Assembly (NCBI GenBank): GCA_009746045.1
Contig: RPFO01000702.1
Coordinates: 436,001 to 500,000 of the forward strand
Reading direction: 5' to 3'
DNA: 64,000 bases
From: Mesostigma viride
Lineage: Eukaryota; Streptophyta; Mesostigmatophyceae; Mesostigmatales; Mesostigmataceae
Every line of letters starts with the position of its first letter. Within the stretch, counting starts at the first letter, position 1. Positions 1 to 8,004 of this stretch are shown one piece after another. The notes below the pieces were generated by a model. The model was not told the origin of the DNA, made no database searches, and saw nothing but the letters and a program-made list of their open reading frames with translations. Made by a program: the position numbers and the translations under genes.

Positions 1-97
1 ATTAACAGCTGCAAGATTAGCCTTGGTAGAAAGTATAAGAAAGGTAATAGCTAGTGGATTTGAGCTGATAGGAGTTACTCCTATGGATAAAATGTGA
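1..97 (+). CDS. C-terminal tail of an unidentified protein (partial)
   Basis: An open frame enters from the left edge in frame 2 and ends at TGA 95-97. About 31 residues are visible, including the stretch ARLALVESIRKVIASG and the end IGVTPMDKM. It looks like a genuine coding tail, because it stops just before a strong dyad and is open from the edge, but I do not recognise the family. It converges on tatD. Confidence 0.45.
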   Translation, partial: LTAARLALVESIRKVIASGFELIGVTPMDKM

Positions 98-117
98 AGA
101 ATAATAAATTTTGGAGT

Positions 118-160
118 GTTGAGGTTTAACTCTTCAGGAAATAAAGAGTTAAACCTCAAC
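118..160. terminator. Perfect 16-bp inverted repeat, bidirectional terminator
   Basis: Bases 118-133 and 145-160 are exact reverse complements around an 11-base loop. The dyad lies between two convergent genes, and its right arm contains the tatD stop codon (156-158). T-runs after the stem are weak on both sides. A shared terminator is the simplest reading. Confidence 0.7.
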
Positions 161-971
161 TATCCCCAATTATCTCATTGGGTATATCTCTAAATTGACA
201 AGCTTTATTAAACAGTGTAAAAAAGTTATCTGTAGTCTGTTTTGCACATTTTTCAAACGTTATCCCTTTTAAATCAGCAATCGCTTCTGTAACATATTTT
301 ACATAAGAAGGCTCATTTATTTTACCTCTTTTAGGAACTGGTGCAAGATATGGGGAATCAGTTTCGACTAGAAGCCTATCCAAAGGCGTAAATTTAATAA
401 TATCTCTTAATTTATCAGCATTTTTAAAAGTGACAATTCCAGCAACTGAAATATAAAAACCAATATCTAGTATTTTTCGAGCAAACCTCTCTGAAGCTGT
501 AAAACAATGGATAAGGCCAGGAAAATTGTAAGTTTTTTTGTATGAAGCTATTATATCATAAGTATCGTCTTCAGCTTCTCTGGTATGAACTATAATTGGT
601 AATTTGTTTTCACAAGAGGCTTTAATATGTTCTTCAAAAGATTGTTTCTGAAGTTTGTGCTGCGTAATATCTTTATTATAATAGTAATCTAACCCTGTTT
701 CCCCTAACCCTATCACTCGATTATTTTTAGCAAGGCGAATTAGTTCCGAAGCACTTATTGCTTCCCTTACTTCACTTGGATGGATTCCAACTGAAGTAAA
801 GACATTTTTATAATTTTCTGCAATAGCCAAAATTTTAGGAAAATCTTCAAGTTTTGTACAGATTGTCTGCATGTAATGTACATTCGATTCAAACGCACGT
901 TTAATTATATTATCGTGTGAATCATGCCCTACGAACATATCTAAATGGCAATGTGAATCTACCAGGACCAT
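156..971 (-). CDS. tatD: TatD-family metal-dependent hydrolase / DNase
   Basis: This 271-residue protein is full length for the TatD family of TIM-barrel metal-dependent hydrolases (3'-5' DNA exonuclease activity is known for Escherichia coli TatD). Metal-site motifs are present in order: D5-x-H7-x-H9 in VDSHCHLD, E91 in GLGETGLDYYY, H129 in IIVHTREA, H155 in LIHCFTAS, and D205 in ETDSPYLAP. ATG is at 971, only 6 bp downstream of the metG stop, so it is probably cotranscribed with metG. This metG-tatD pairing is common in bacteria. It is cytoplasmic; the exact physiological substrate is not shown by the sequence. Confidence 0.93.
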   Translation of the reverse strand: MVLVDSHCHLDMFVGHDSHDNIIKRAFESNVHYMQTICTKLEDFPKILAIAENYKNVFTSVGIHPSEVREAISASELIRLAKNNRVIGLGETGLDYYYNKDITQHKLQKQSFEEHIKASCENKLPIIVHTREAEDDTYDIIASYKKTYNFPGLIHCFTASERFARKILDIGFYISVAGIVTFKNADKLRDIIKFTPLDRLLVETDSPYLAPVPKRGKINEPSYVKYVTEAIADLKGITFEKCAKQTTDNFFTLFNKACQFRDIPNEIIGDS

Positions 972-977
972 ATTTTG

Positions 978-2516
978 CTAATTTCTTATTTCTAACCTTG
1001 GAAAAATCGGCAGCGGCTCGTTTATCCTAGTAGAAGGTTTAATGGCAAACTCTTGGGTTAAATGTCTAAAATCACGATTATCCTCTGGAACACTAAGTTG
1101 ATCTAAAATTTTTGCTGCTGAATCAGGTATAAACGGTTGTATTAAAATGCCGATATATCTAATCGTCTCAACAATTCTATACAAAACTTCATTCATTTTA
1201 GGAAGATCAGAATTCTTTAGAGCCCATGGTGCTTCCCGATCTATATAAATATTTGATTGTTCAGTTATGTATATAATATGGTCAAGAACAGCATTAATGT
1301 TATAACTTTCCATTTGGACGAGAGTATCCTTAACAATATCCTTTAATTGAACGAAAAACGAATCCTGATACATTTCCTCTATAAATTCTTTAGATACATC
1401 TGGTATCTTTTGTTCACAATTTTTAAAAATAAAAGAACAAGTACGCTGGATCAGATTACCAATTTTATTAGAAAGTTCAGTATTGTTTCTTTGAACTAAA
1501 TTATCGTGTGCGTAATTCCCGTCATTACCAAATATAACTTCCCTCATCAGGAAATATCTTACCTGATCTTGACCAAAATTTTCAATAAGCTTAAATGGGT
1601 CAATAACGTTACCAAGAGATTTTGATATTTTTTGCCCCTCATTAGTCCACCACCCATGGGCAATAATTGATTTTGGTAAAGGAAGACCAGCTGCCATTAA
1701 AAAGGCTGGCCAATAAACGGCATGGAATCTTAAAATATCCTTACCTACAACATGGGCATCAGCTGGCCAGAATTTGCTGTAATTGCCTGTCTTATCGGGA
1801 TAACCAAGAGCTGAGATATAATTCGTTAAAGCATCAAGCCATACATAAATAATATGCTTTTCATTCCCCGGAACAGGAATACCCCATTTAAAACTAGTTC
1901 TTGAAATTGATAAATCCATGAGACCGTTTTTTACAAAGCTTATCACTTCATTTCTTCTGGTTTTAGGTATAATAAATTCAGGATTTGCGTCGTAAAATTC
2001 CAATAACTTATTCTGCCATTTCGATAAAGCAAAAAAATAACTAGGTTCTTCTAACCATTCAACTGGAGCTCCAGTTGGGGCGAAACCTTCAGGGGTTAAT
2101 TCAGACTCATCATAAAATGCTTCATCACGAACGGAATACCAACCAGAATACTTGCCAAGATACACATCCCCGTTTTCGTATAATCTATTCCAAAAAGCCT
2201 TTACTCCTAACTTGTGCCTCTCTTCGGTAGTTCTAATAAAATCAGAATTTGCAATATTTAATGCCTGGAGCAAATTTCTAAAATTTATAGACATTTTATC
2301 AGTAAATTCCTGAGGAGAAAGGTCATTATTTAGAGCTGATTTTTCAACTTTTTGCCCATGCTCATCAGTACCACTTAAATACCAAACTTCTTTACCTGCC
2401 AATTTCATGAATCTAGCAATTACATCACACGCAAGGCTCGTATAAGCATGACCTATATGAGGAACATCGTTAACATAATATATAGGAGTTGTAATATAAA
2501 ATCTGTTATTTGACAC
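978..2516 (-). CDS. metG: Methionyl-tRNA synthetase
   Basis: The 512-residue protein charges tRNA-Met. The class I signatures are clear: HIGH at residues 20-23 (PIYYVNDVPHIGHAY) and the KMSKS variant KISKS at 296-300. The anticodon-binding helical region follows. There is no C-terminal tRNA-binding EMAP-like domain, and the connective peptide (about 125-165) lacks the zinc-binding cysteines, as in the shorter MetG forms. The start is GTG at 2516. A response-regulator gene ends 74 bp upstream and tatD follows after 6 bp, so one transcript may cover all three. Confidence 0.96.
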   Translation of the reverse strand: MSNNRFYITTPIYYVNDVPHIGHAYTSLACDVIARFMKLAGKEVWYLSGTDEHGQKVEKSALNNDLSPQEFTDKMSINFRNLLQALNIANSDFIRTTEERHKLGVKAFWNRLYENGDVYLGKYSGWYSVRDEAFYDESELTPEGFAPTGAPVEWLEEPSYFFALSKWQNKLLEFYDANPEFIIPKTRRNEVISFVKNGLMDLSISRTSFKWGIPVPGNEKHIIYVWLDALTNYISALGYPDKTGNYSKFWPADAHVVGKDILRFHAVYWPAFLMAAGLPLPKSIIAHGWWTNEGQKISKSLGNVIDPFKLIENFGQDQVRYFLMREVIFGNDGNYAHDNLVQRNNTELSNKIGNLIQRTCSFIFKNCEQKIPDVSKEFIEEMYQDSFFVQLKDIVKDTLVQMESYNINAVLDHIIYITEQSNIYIDREAPWALKNSDLPKMNEVLYRIVETIRYIGILIQPFIPDSAAKILDQLSVPEDNRDFRHLTQEFAIKPSTRINEPLPIFPRLEIRN

Positions 2517-2590
2517 TTCTTTATCGTTTATTTGGATTAGAAACGCGTTAATGATAACTAAATTATGTTCTTTTTCAACAATTTTACCTA

Positions 2591-2989
2591 TTAACCTAGT
2601 ACTTTAGATATCATTTCAACTAAATCAGATTGTGTATAAGGTTTATAAATTATTTGAACTGATTCGTCTGCCAAGTGCTTTTTCAATTCTTTTTCTTGGC
2701 ACGGAATACCACTTTGAAAAACAAAAGGAATATTAGCTAGTTTTTTATCTTTCCTAAAAATTTTATATATTCCATAACCGCTTATATCGGGTAACATAAT
2801 ATCAGATAAAACTAAGCAAATACTATTTGCATATTTCTTGCCAAGGGAAATAGCTTCTTCAGCATTATGGGCATTTATAACCTTGTATTTTGTAAAATTG
2901 GGGATTACAAGGTTAACTAAAGTATGGCAAATTTTCTCATCATCTACAAATAATATAGCATTTTTTTCTAAAGCAATTTCCTTGTTCAC
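2591..2989 (-). CDS. Single-domain response regulator (CheY-like receiver)
   Basis: At 132 residues this is one receiver domain and nothing else. Acid-pocket residues D16 and D17 (FVDDE), phosphoacceptor D63 (LSDIMLPD), the switch serine in FVFQSGIP, and the conserved lysine in IIYKPYTQ are all present. With no DNA-binding or enzymatic output domain it must signal by protein contact or serve in a phosphorelay. A histidine kinase gene lies about 1 kb upstream on the same strand, separated only by the DUF2608 gene, so the two are a likely pair. This pairing is inferred. Confidence 0.9.
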   Translation of the reverse strand: MNKEIALEKNAILFVDDEKICHTLVNLVIPNFTKYKVINAHNAEEAISLGKKYANSICLVLSDIMLPDISGYGIYKIFRKDKKLANIPFVFQSGIPCQEKELKKHLADESVQIIYKPYTQSDLVEMISKVLG

Positions 2990-3030
2990 AACTTTCTCTC
3001 TATAGAAATTTATATAATACGTACATGCCT

Positions 3031-3909
3031 CTATGATTTCCGGCTAGGCTTTATATTTAGCATAGCCTCTACCTCTTCATCGCTCAACCATATATGTTTG
3101 CGTGCTAATACCTCAAACTGTTTATCTGCTATATCCTGATTTAATACCTCATTTTTATCTTTTAGTTCAGTGTAATGAATACCCAGATAATTAATTTTAT
3201 AATCTTTAAGTATATTTTGTACTGAAATTAGATTTTTCAATCGGTCATCAACAAAAATAATATTTTTGTAGGTTTTGTTTAATTTCTTAAGGAAATCTAA
3301 AAGTACTTTCCCTTTATCTTTTTTATTTGTAAATATAACACGAGAAATACATTCAGGAAAATCTCCTTTCAAAAGCCTACCATTATCTTTAATAAAATGA
3401 TACCCCAGAGACTTTAAGCGCGATAAATGAAGTTCTGCTTCATTCTGAACAATACCATATTTTCCACTGCTGTTGGCCGTGAATCCGACAACAGCCATTT
3501 TTTTAGAATCAAGTTCGTTAACAAAATTTGGCATGCCCAGAGATACCAACTCAACTTTACTAGAAGACAAAATCTGGCTAATTAAATACTCAGCCATTGG
3601 CACTTTATCCTTACCAAGCGCAATCCCTTTTCCTTGAAAATCTTTAAATATAGCTTGGAAGTGTTTTGAACGATAATTATTTTCTTCACCCGCATATCTC
3701 AATACTCTATCTCGCGGTGCAAACAGTACATAATCCAAGTCAAATAAAACAAGAGTGTCTTTACTATCAAACTGAGAAGTGTATGTTTTAATATCATTAA
3801 CTGAAGATGCTTGTACAATTTCAGCGCTTGCCTCAAAAGCAGAAAGGCCTATTAATACCATTAATCCAATCTTGATGCTCAATTTAATTTCGTTCAAATA
3901 ATTTTTCAT
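3031..3909 (-). CDS. Secreted HAD-like protein, DUF2608 family
   Basis: The 292-residue protein starts with a signal peptide (basic start, hydrophobic core about 11-24, ASA before residue 30). HAD-type motifs follow: DLD at 57-59 in LVLFDLDYVLF, a threonine in VGFTANSS, lysines near FTNKKDKGK, and the acidic pair in IIFVDDRLKN. DUF2608 proteins are known from Rickettsia, Legionella and chlamydia-related bacteria and are thought to be periplasmic or secreted phosphatase-like proteins. It sits between a histidine kinase (63 bp upstream) and a response regulator (41 bp downstream). The substrate is unknown. Confidence 0.82.
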   Translation of the reverse strand: MKNYLNEIKLSIKIGLMVLIGLSAFEASAEIVQASSVNDIKTYTSQFDSKDTLVLFDLDYVLFAPRDRVLRYAGEENNYRSKHFQAIFKDFQGKGIALGKDKVPMAEYLISQILSSSKVELVSLGMPNFVNELDSKKMAVVGFTANSSGKYGIVQNEAELHLSRLKSLGYHFIKDNGRLLKGDFPECISRVIFTNKKDKGKVLLDFLKKLNKTYKNIIFVDDRLKNLISVQNILKDYKINYLGIHYTELKDKNEVLNQDIADKQFEVLARKHIWLSDEEVEAMLNIKPSRKS

Positions 3910-3972
3910 CCTTATACAATTTTCTTGAATATTGTAAGATTCACTTGTGTTAATTTATAAGGCTCAAGCTTT

Positions 3973-4683
3973 CTATTTTGATAAAGAAAAACTTACACTT
4001 GTACCACCCGTCTCATTATTCTTTGCCCAAATTTCCCCACCATGCGCAACAACTATTTCCTTGCATATAGCAAGACCCAATCCAGAACCTTTAAGTGATT
4101 CATTAATGTTTGATCCTTGCTTAAATGCCTGAAATACACTGCTTAATTCTTTAGATGGTATTCCTACGCCATCATCAATAACTGAAATAACCACGTTTTT
4201 ACTATCCGCAGCTTTTTCTGAATTAATCTTAACTTTAATATTTTTTGCACGAGAATGCTTTATTGCATTACTTATTAAATTAGACACTAATTGCTTTATC
4301 CAAAATTGATCAATACTAATTTTTATTTCTTTATCTTCGCACTCCGAAAATAGGTTTACTGCATTCTTATCAGTAATAAAAAGATTATTTCTTTCCACTG
4401 CATCTTGAACAACCTTTATTATATCGACTTTTTCAAAATGAAAATTTATATTATTATCGCTAAAATTAGCTAGTTGAAATAATTTCTCTATAATATCTTC
4501 AAGAGAACAAGCAGATCCAAATATATCATCCATGCATGATTTTTTGGTTTTTTCATCCAGTTTTTCCCAGTTGTTACGAAGATACTCAGCAAGTCCTTTG
4601 ATCCCATGGACCGGTGTTCTTAATTCATGGCTAACTTTAGAAAAAAGCGAAGTATTATTAAAAATTTTCTTAAAATCTTGCAT
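3973..4683 (-). CDS. Minimal cytoplasmic histidine kinase (DHp + catalytic domain only)
   Basis: At 236 residues the protein opens almost directly on the phosphorylation helix: H19 lies in VSHELRTPVHG. Then come the N box NLISNAIKHS, G1 box IDDGVGIP, F box VFQAFKQG and G2 box GSGLGLAICKE. There is no transmembrane segment, PAS, GAF or HAMP domain. An in-frame TAA two codons before the ATG shows that a sensor is not simply missed upstream. It is probably the partner of the receiver protein encoded 1 kb downstream. The input signal must come from another protein or from the cytoplasm. Confidence 0.88.
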   Translation of the reverse strand: MQDFKKIFNNTSLFSKVSHELRTPVHGIKGLAEYLRNNWEKLDEKTKKSCMDDIFGSACSLEDIIEKLFQLANFSDNNINFHFEKVDIIKVVQDAVERNNLFITDKNAVNLFSECEDKEIKISIDQFWIKQLVSNLISNAIKHSRAKNIKVKINSEKAADSKNVVISVIDDGVGIPSKELSSVFQAFKQGSNINESLKGSGLGLAICKEIVVAHGGEIWAKNNETGGTSVSFSLSK

Positions 4684-4911
4684 AAATTAAGATTAAATTT
4701 ATTTTGGAAAATAACTAATGGTAGTGAATCGTAACATACTTAATTTTTACTGTCTATTTTTTATTTTACCTTAAATTGAAGGCGCACCAGTAATTTTCTT
4801 ATTATATTTAACATAAAATTGAAAGCTTAACCATAACTGGTACTAGACTTAATTTTAATAAGCAATTATACTTGCTATCTGCATAATAAAATAAATGTTT
4901 TACTAAGTAAA

Positions 4912-5703
4912 ATGTCCGTGAAAATTCATAAAGAAAACGATTTTATTAAAATGCGAGCAGCTGGAAAATTAGCTGCGCAAACTCTTGATTTTATTACAGA
5001 TTATGTAAAACCTGGAGTGACCACAAATTACCTTGACAATTTATGCTATGAATTTATCACTTCGAATGGCGGCATACCAGCACCTCTTAACTACAAAGGC
5101 TTTCCTAAATCAATATGCACTTCAGTAAATCACGTAGTGTGCCACGGCATACCTTCGGATAAAAAATTGAAAATAGGTGATATACTTAATATCGATGTAA
5201 CAGTAATATTAGACGACTGGCATGGAGATACCAGCAGAATGTTTTATGTCGGGGAGGTAGCTATTAAACCAAAAAGACTTATTCAAATTACTTACGAAGC
5301 TATGATGATTGGTATAGAAATGATAAAACCGGGAGTAAAACTTGGAGATATCGGTCATGCCATTCAAAAACATGTTGAAAAACATAATTATTCAGTAGTA
5401 AGGGATTATACTGGCCACGGTATTGGTAAGATATTTCACGATGAACCAACAGTCCTTCATTACGGCAAACCTGATACAGGACTTACGTTGAAAGAAGGGA
5501 TGTTTTTTACTGTTGAACCTATGGTAAATGCTGGTAATTATGAAACTATTTTAAGCAAAATAGACGGCTGGACTGTAACCACACGGGATAAATCTTTATC
5601 AGCCCAATTTGAGCATACTGTGGGTGTAACTGCTAGCGGCGTGGAAATTTTCACACTTTCACAAAAGAATTTACTATATCCCCCATATGCAAACACCCAA
5701 TGA
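4912..5703 (+). CDS. map: Methionine aminopeptidase, type I
   Basis: The 263-residue protein removes the initiator methionine from new proteins after deformylation. Pita-bread metallopeptidase motifs are seen: the active-site His in NHVVCHGIP, metal ligands in NIDVTVILDDWHGDTSRM, the His in DYTGHGIGKIFHDEP, Glu in FTVEPMVNAG and the final Glu in QFEHTVGV. It opens a plus-strand run; a 228-bp spacer precedes it. Its 3' end overlaps radC by 17 bp. Two plausible deformylases that would act before it lie elsewhere in the window. Confidence 0.95.
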   Translation: MSVKIHKENDFIKMRAAGKLAAQTLDFITDYVKPGVTTNYLDNLCYEFITSNGGIPAPLNYKGFPKSICTSVNHVVCHGIPSDKKLKIGDILNIDVTVILDDWHGDTSRMFYVGEVAIKPKRLIQITYEAMMIGIEMIKPGVKLGDIGHAIQKHVEKHNYSVVRDYTGHGIGKIFHDEPTVLHYGKPDTGLTLKEGMFFTVEPMVNAGNYETILSKIDGWTVTTRDKSLSAQFEHTVGVTASGVEIFTLSQKNLLYPPYANTQ

Positions 5704-6379
5704 GAAATTACCGCATTACGTTGGACATAGAAAGCGTCAGAAGGATAAATTTCTTAAAAATCCTCCAAATAGCTTTAGCGATTATGAACTAATTGAATTA
5801 ATGCTTTTTCAATCAATTCCTAGAAAAGATGTAAAGCCCCTGGCGAAAGAGCTATTAAATAAATTTGGTAATTTAAATAATTTAATTAACACAAGCAGGC
5901 AAAAACTATCTGAAGTTAAAGGGGTAAACCAAAACTTTTTCATAAGCCTGCAGATAATTAAAGAACTAATGAATAGAGTTCTTATAAACCAAGTTATGAA
6001 TCGGAATATTATTGGCTCATGGGGTGCTTTACTTGAATATTTAAAATTTAATATGGGTAACTTACAGATCGAACAATTCCGTATTTTATTCCTAAATAAG
6101 AAAAATAGCTTGATAGCTGATGAAATAATGGCAACCGGTACTATTGATCAAACACCTGTTTACCCAAGAGAAATAATAAAAAGAATTTTGGTTCACGAGG
6201 CCGGAGCAATTATTCTGGTTCATAATCATCCAAGCGGCAACGCAAAACCTTCTACCTCAGATATTGAATTGACAGTACAAATAGTTAATGCTTGTAAGAC
6301 CGTAAATGTAAGTGTACATGATCATGTAATTATCGGCAGGGGTGAGTATTACAGTTTCAAAACAAATATGTTATTATGA
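5687..6379 (+). CDS. radC: RadC-family JAB/MPN-domain protein
   Basis: This 230-residue protein has an N-terminal helix-hairpin-helix-like region (about 30-95) and a C-terminal JAMM domain with H179-x-H181 and D192 in VHNHPSGNAKPSTSD. The family was named for DNA repair, but its biochemical role remains uncertain. It overlaps map by 17 bp and the following transferase gene by 4 bp (ATGA type), so the three are translated from one message. Confidence 0.92.
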   Translation: MQTPNEKLPHYVGHRKRQKDKFLKNPPNSFSDYELIELMLFQSIPRKDVKPLAKELLNKFGNLNNLINTSRQKLSEVKGVNQNFFISLQIIKELMNRVLINQVMNRNIIGSWGALLEYLKFNMGNLQIEQFRILFLNKKNSLIADEIMATGTIDQTPVYPREIIKRILVHEAGAIILVHNHPSGNAKPSTSDIELTVQIVNACKTVNVSVHDHVIIGRGEYYSFKTNMLL

Positions 6380-7377
6380 ATTACCTCTTTTGGCTTCCAA
6401 TACTTATTTTATCATCCTTTTTATCATCAATAATTCTGGTAAAATGTCTGATAGCCATTATGTCCAAATTTAATATTGTTGATAAACCAAGTGATAGAAG
6501 GGTTCATTCCAAGACCACCCCGAGAGGAGGTGGGATAGCATTAGTAATAATATTTTGTTTATTATTACCGACGTTTGAATATGTTTGTTTAGGAGAATTA
6601 TATAATTCTCGCAAGATTATCTTAATATTTGCTCCAATTGCCCTGATTTCATTCTTAGATGATATAGTGGAAGTACCGGTATTATTCCGCTTATTGATCC
6701 ATACAATATGTTCTGTTTTAGCCGTTATGTGGCTTATTCACCCACATAAAATATTACACAGTGGGTTATCACTGCATGTAGATTTGTTCATCGGATCTTT
6801 TGCGTTGTTAACTTTTCTCAATGTCTATAATTTCCTTGATGGAATTGATGGAATAACAGTTTCCGAGTCTATCCATCTTTCTCTAGTAATACTAATTCTT
6901 TGCTTTATCAAATATGACATTATTCCAAACGTATGGACAATTATTACTGTAGCTTCTATAATTCTCGGGTGGTCATGCGGTTTTATTTTATTTAACTGGC
7001 AACCGGCCAGTATTTTTATTGGCGATGTAGGAAGCATCAGTCTTGGTTTTATACTCGGTATTTGTTTATTAACTGTTGCTTCTGGGAGCGACAGGCTATT
7101 TGCTGCTTGCGTTATATCATCTTTGTATTATATCGCCGATGGGGGGTTAACCTTATTAATTAGATTAGTAAAAAGAGAAAAAATCTGGCAACCACACTTA
7201 CAGCACTTTTTCCAAAAAGCTGTAAAAAAAGGTCTCAGTCATAAAGTAGTTGTTCTAAGAATAATAAAATGTAATTTTATTCTTATGCTACTTTCAATAG
7301 GATCCTTATTTTATCCTGTTATTTGCATTATCCTCGGTATATTAACCGTAGGGGTTACTCTAATTAGGTCCGTATAA
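6376..7377 (+). CDS. Undecaprenyl-phosphate sugar-1-phosphate transferase (WecA/MraY-like)
   Basis: The 333-residue polytopic protein belongs to the polyprenyl-phosphate N-acetylhexosamine-1-phosphate transferase family. It shows the FNIVDKPSDRRVHSK and TPRGGGIAL signature near residues 34-57, the catalytic NFLDGIDGI motif and the FIGDVGSISLGFILG motif. It would attach a sugar phosphate to the lipid carrier at the inner membrane, starting O-antigen or another surface glycan. It is closer to WecA/Rfe than to MraY by its loops, but the donor sugar cannot be fixed from sequence. It overlaps radC by 4 bp. Confidence 0.88.
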   Translation: MNYLFWLPILILSSFLSSIILVKCLIAIMSKFNIVDKPSDRRVHSKTTPRGGGIALVIIFCLLLPTFEYVCLGELYNSRKIILIFAPIALISFLDDIVEVPVLFRLLIHTICSVLAVMWLIHPHKILHSGLSLHVDLFIGSFALLTFLNVYNFLDGIDGITVSESIHLSLVILILCFIKYDIIPNVWTIITVASIILGWSCGFILFNWQPASIFIGDVGSISLGFILGICLLTVASGSDRLFAACVISSLYYIADGGLTLLIRLVKREKIWQPHLQHFFQKAVKKGLSHKVVVLRIIKCNFILMLLSIGSLFYPVICIILGILTVGVTLIRSV

Positions 7378-7378
7378 T

Positions 7379-7687
7379 ATGAAACCCATAATTGAGAATG
7401 TTAATAAAATTATTTATAAAATTTACAAAAACAAAAACCCAGTACTAGCTGAGATAATTATTAATTGGCAAAAAATAGTTGGAGCAAAATATAGCCACAA
7501 TACCTTACCACTAAAGATTAGCACTACAAGAGACAAAAAACAGAAAATTAATATCTTAATGGTAGAAGTTAATAATGCTGCTACCTCAGTAGAAATAGCT
7601 TTTCAACAAGAAATTATTATTGAAAGACTAGCTGTTTATATGGGGTATAAAGCAATAAACAAGATCAGAACTATTGTAAAAATATAA
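7379..7687 (+). CDS. dciA: DciA-like DUF721 protein
   Basis: A 102-residue protein with the DUF721 pattern: the early WQKIVGAKYSHNTLP motif followed by a strand-rich stretch with MVEVNNAATSVEIAFQ. DciA proteins of this family load or operate the replicative helicase DnaB in bacteria lacking DnaC/DnaI. The start lies 1 bp after the transferase stop. The assignment to DciA rests on the DUF721 match and short length; function here is inferred. Confidence 0.75.
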   Translation: MKPIIENVNKIIYKIYKNKNPVLAEIIINWQKIVGAKYSHNTLPLKISTTRDKKQKINILMVEVNNAATSVEIAFQQEIIIERLAVYMGYKAINKIRTIVKI

Positions 7688-7692
7688 TTACC

Positions 7693-8004
7693 ATGATAAA
7701 CGATAAAGACTTCGCAAAAGAAGTAACTAGAATAATTAACCTTATTGCAAAAACAATTGAGGATAATGATATAACAGGAAATATAGATGTTGATGTTAAT
7801 GGAGATATATTGAATATTACTACGCAATCTGGTATATTTGTTCTCAATAAGCAAGCATCGGTAAAAGAAATCTGGCTTTCTTCACCGGTTAGCGGTCCTT
7901 ACCACTTCTTACATGATGGTAAATCATGGAAATCCAAATCAGGAAAAGAGTTGTTTAGTGTTTTATCTAAAGATTTAGATATTCAGATTAAGGATTTATT
8001 ATGA
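7693..8004 (+). CDS. cyaY: CyaY / frataxin-like iron-binding protein
   Basis: At 103 residues it has frataxin length. The acidic first helix (DKDFAKEVTRIINLIAKTIEDND) and the strand motif FVLNKQASVKEIWLSSPVSG, followed by YHF, are diagnostic. Frataxins bind iron and modulate iron-sulfur cluster assembly. It overlaps the ABC exporter gene by 4 bp. Confidence 0.92.
   Translation: MINDKDFAKEVTRIINLIAKTIEDNDITGNIDVDVNGDILNITTQSGIFVLNKQASVKEIWLSSPVSGPYHFLHDGKSWKSKSGKELFSVLSKDLDIQIKDLL

Noticed and set aside
4684-4911. A promoter for map in the 228-bp spacer
   Set aside because: TTGAAA and TACTAG at 16 bp is a weak pair and several AT-rich alternatives exist, so no single site is supported.
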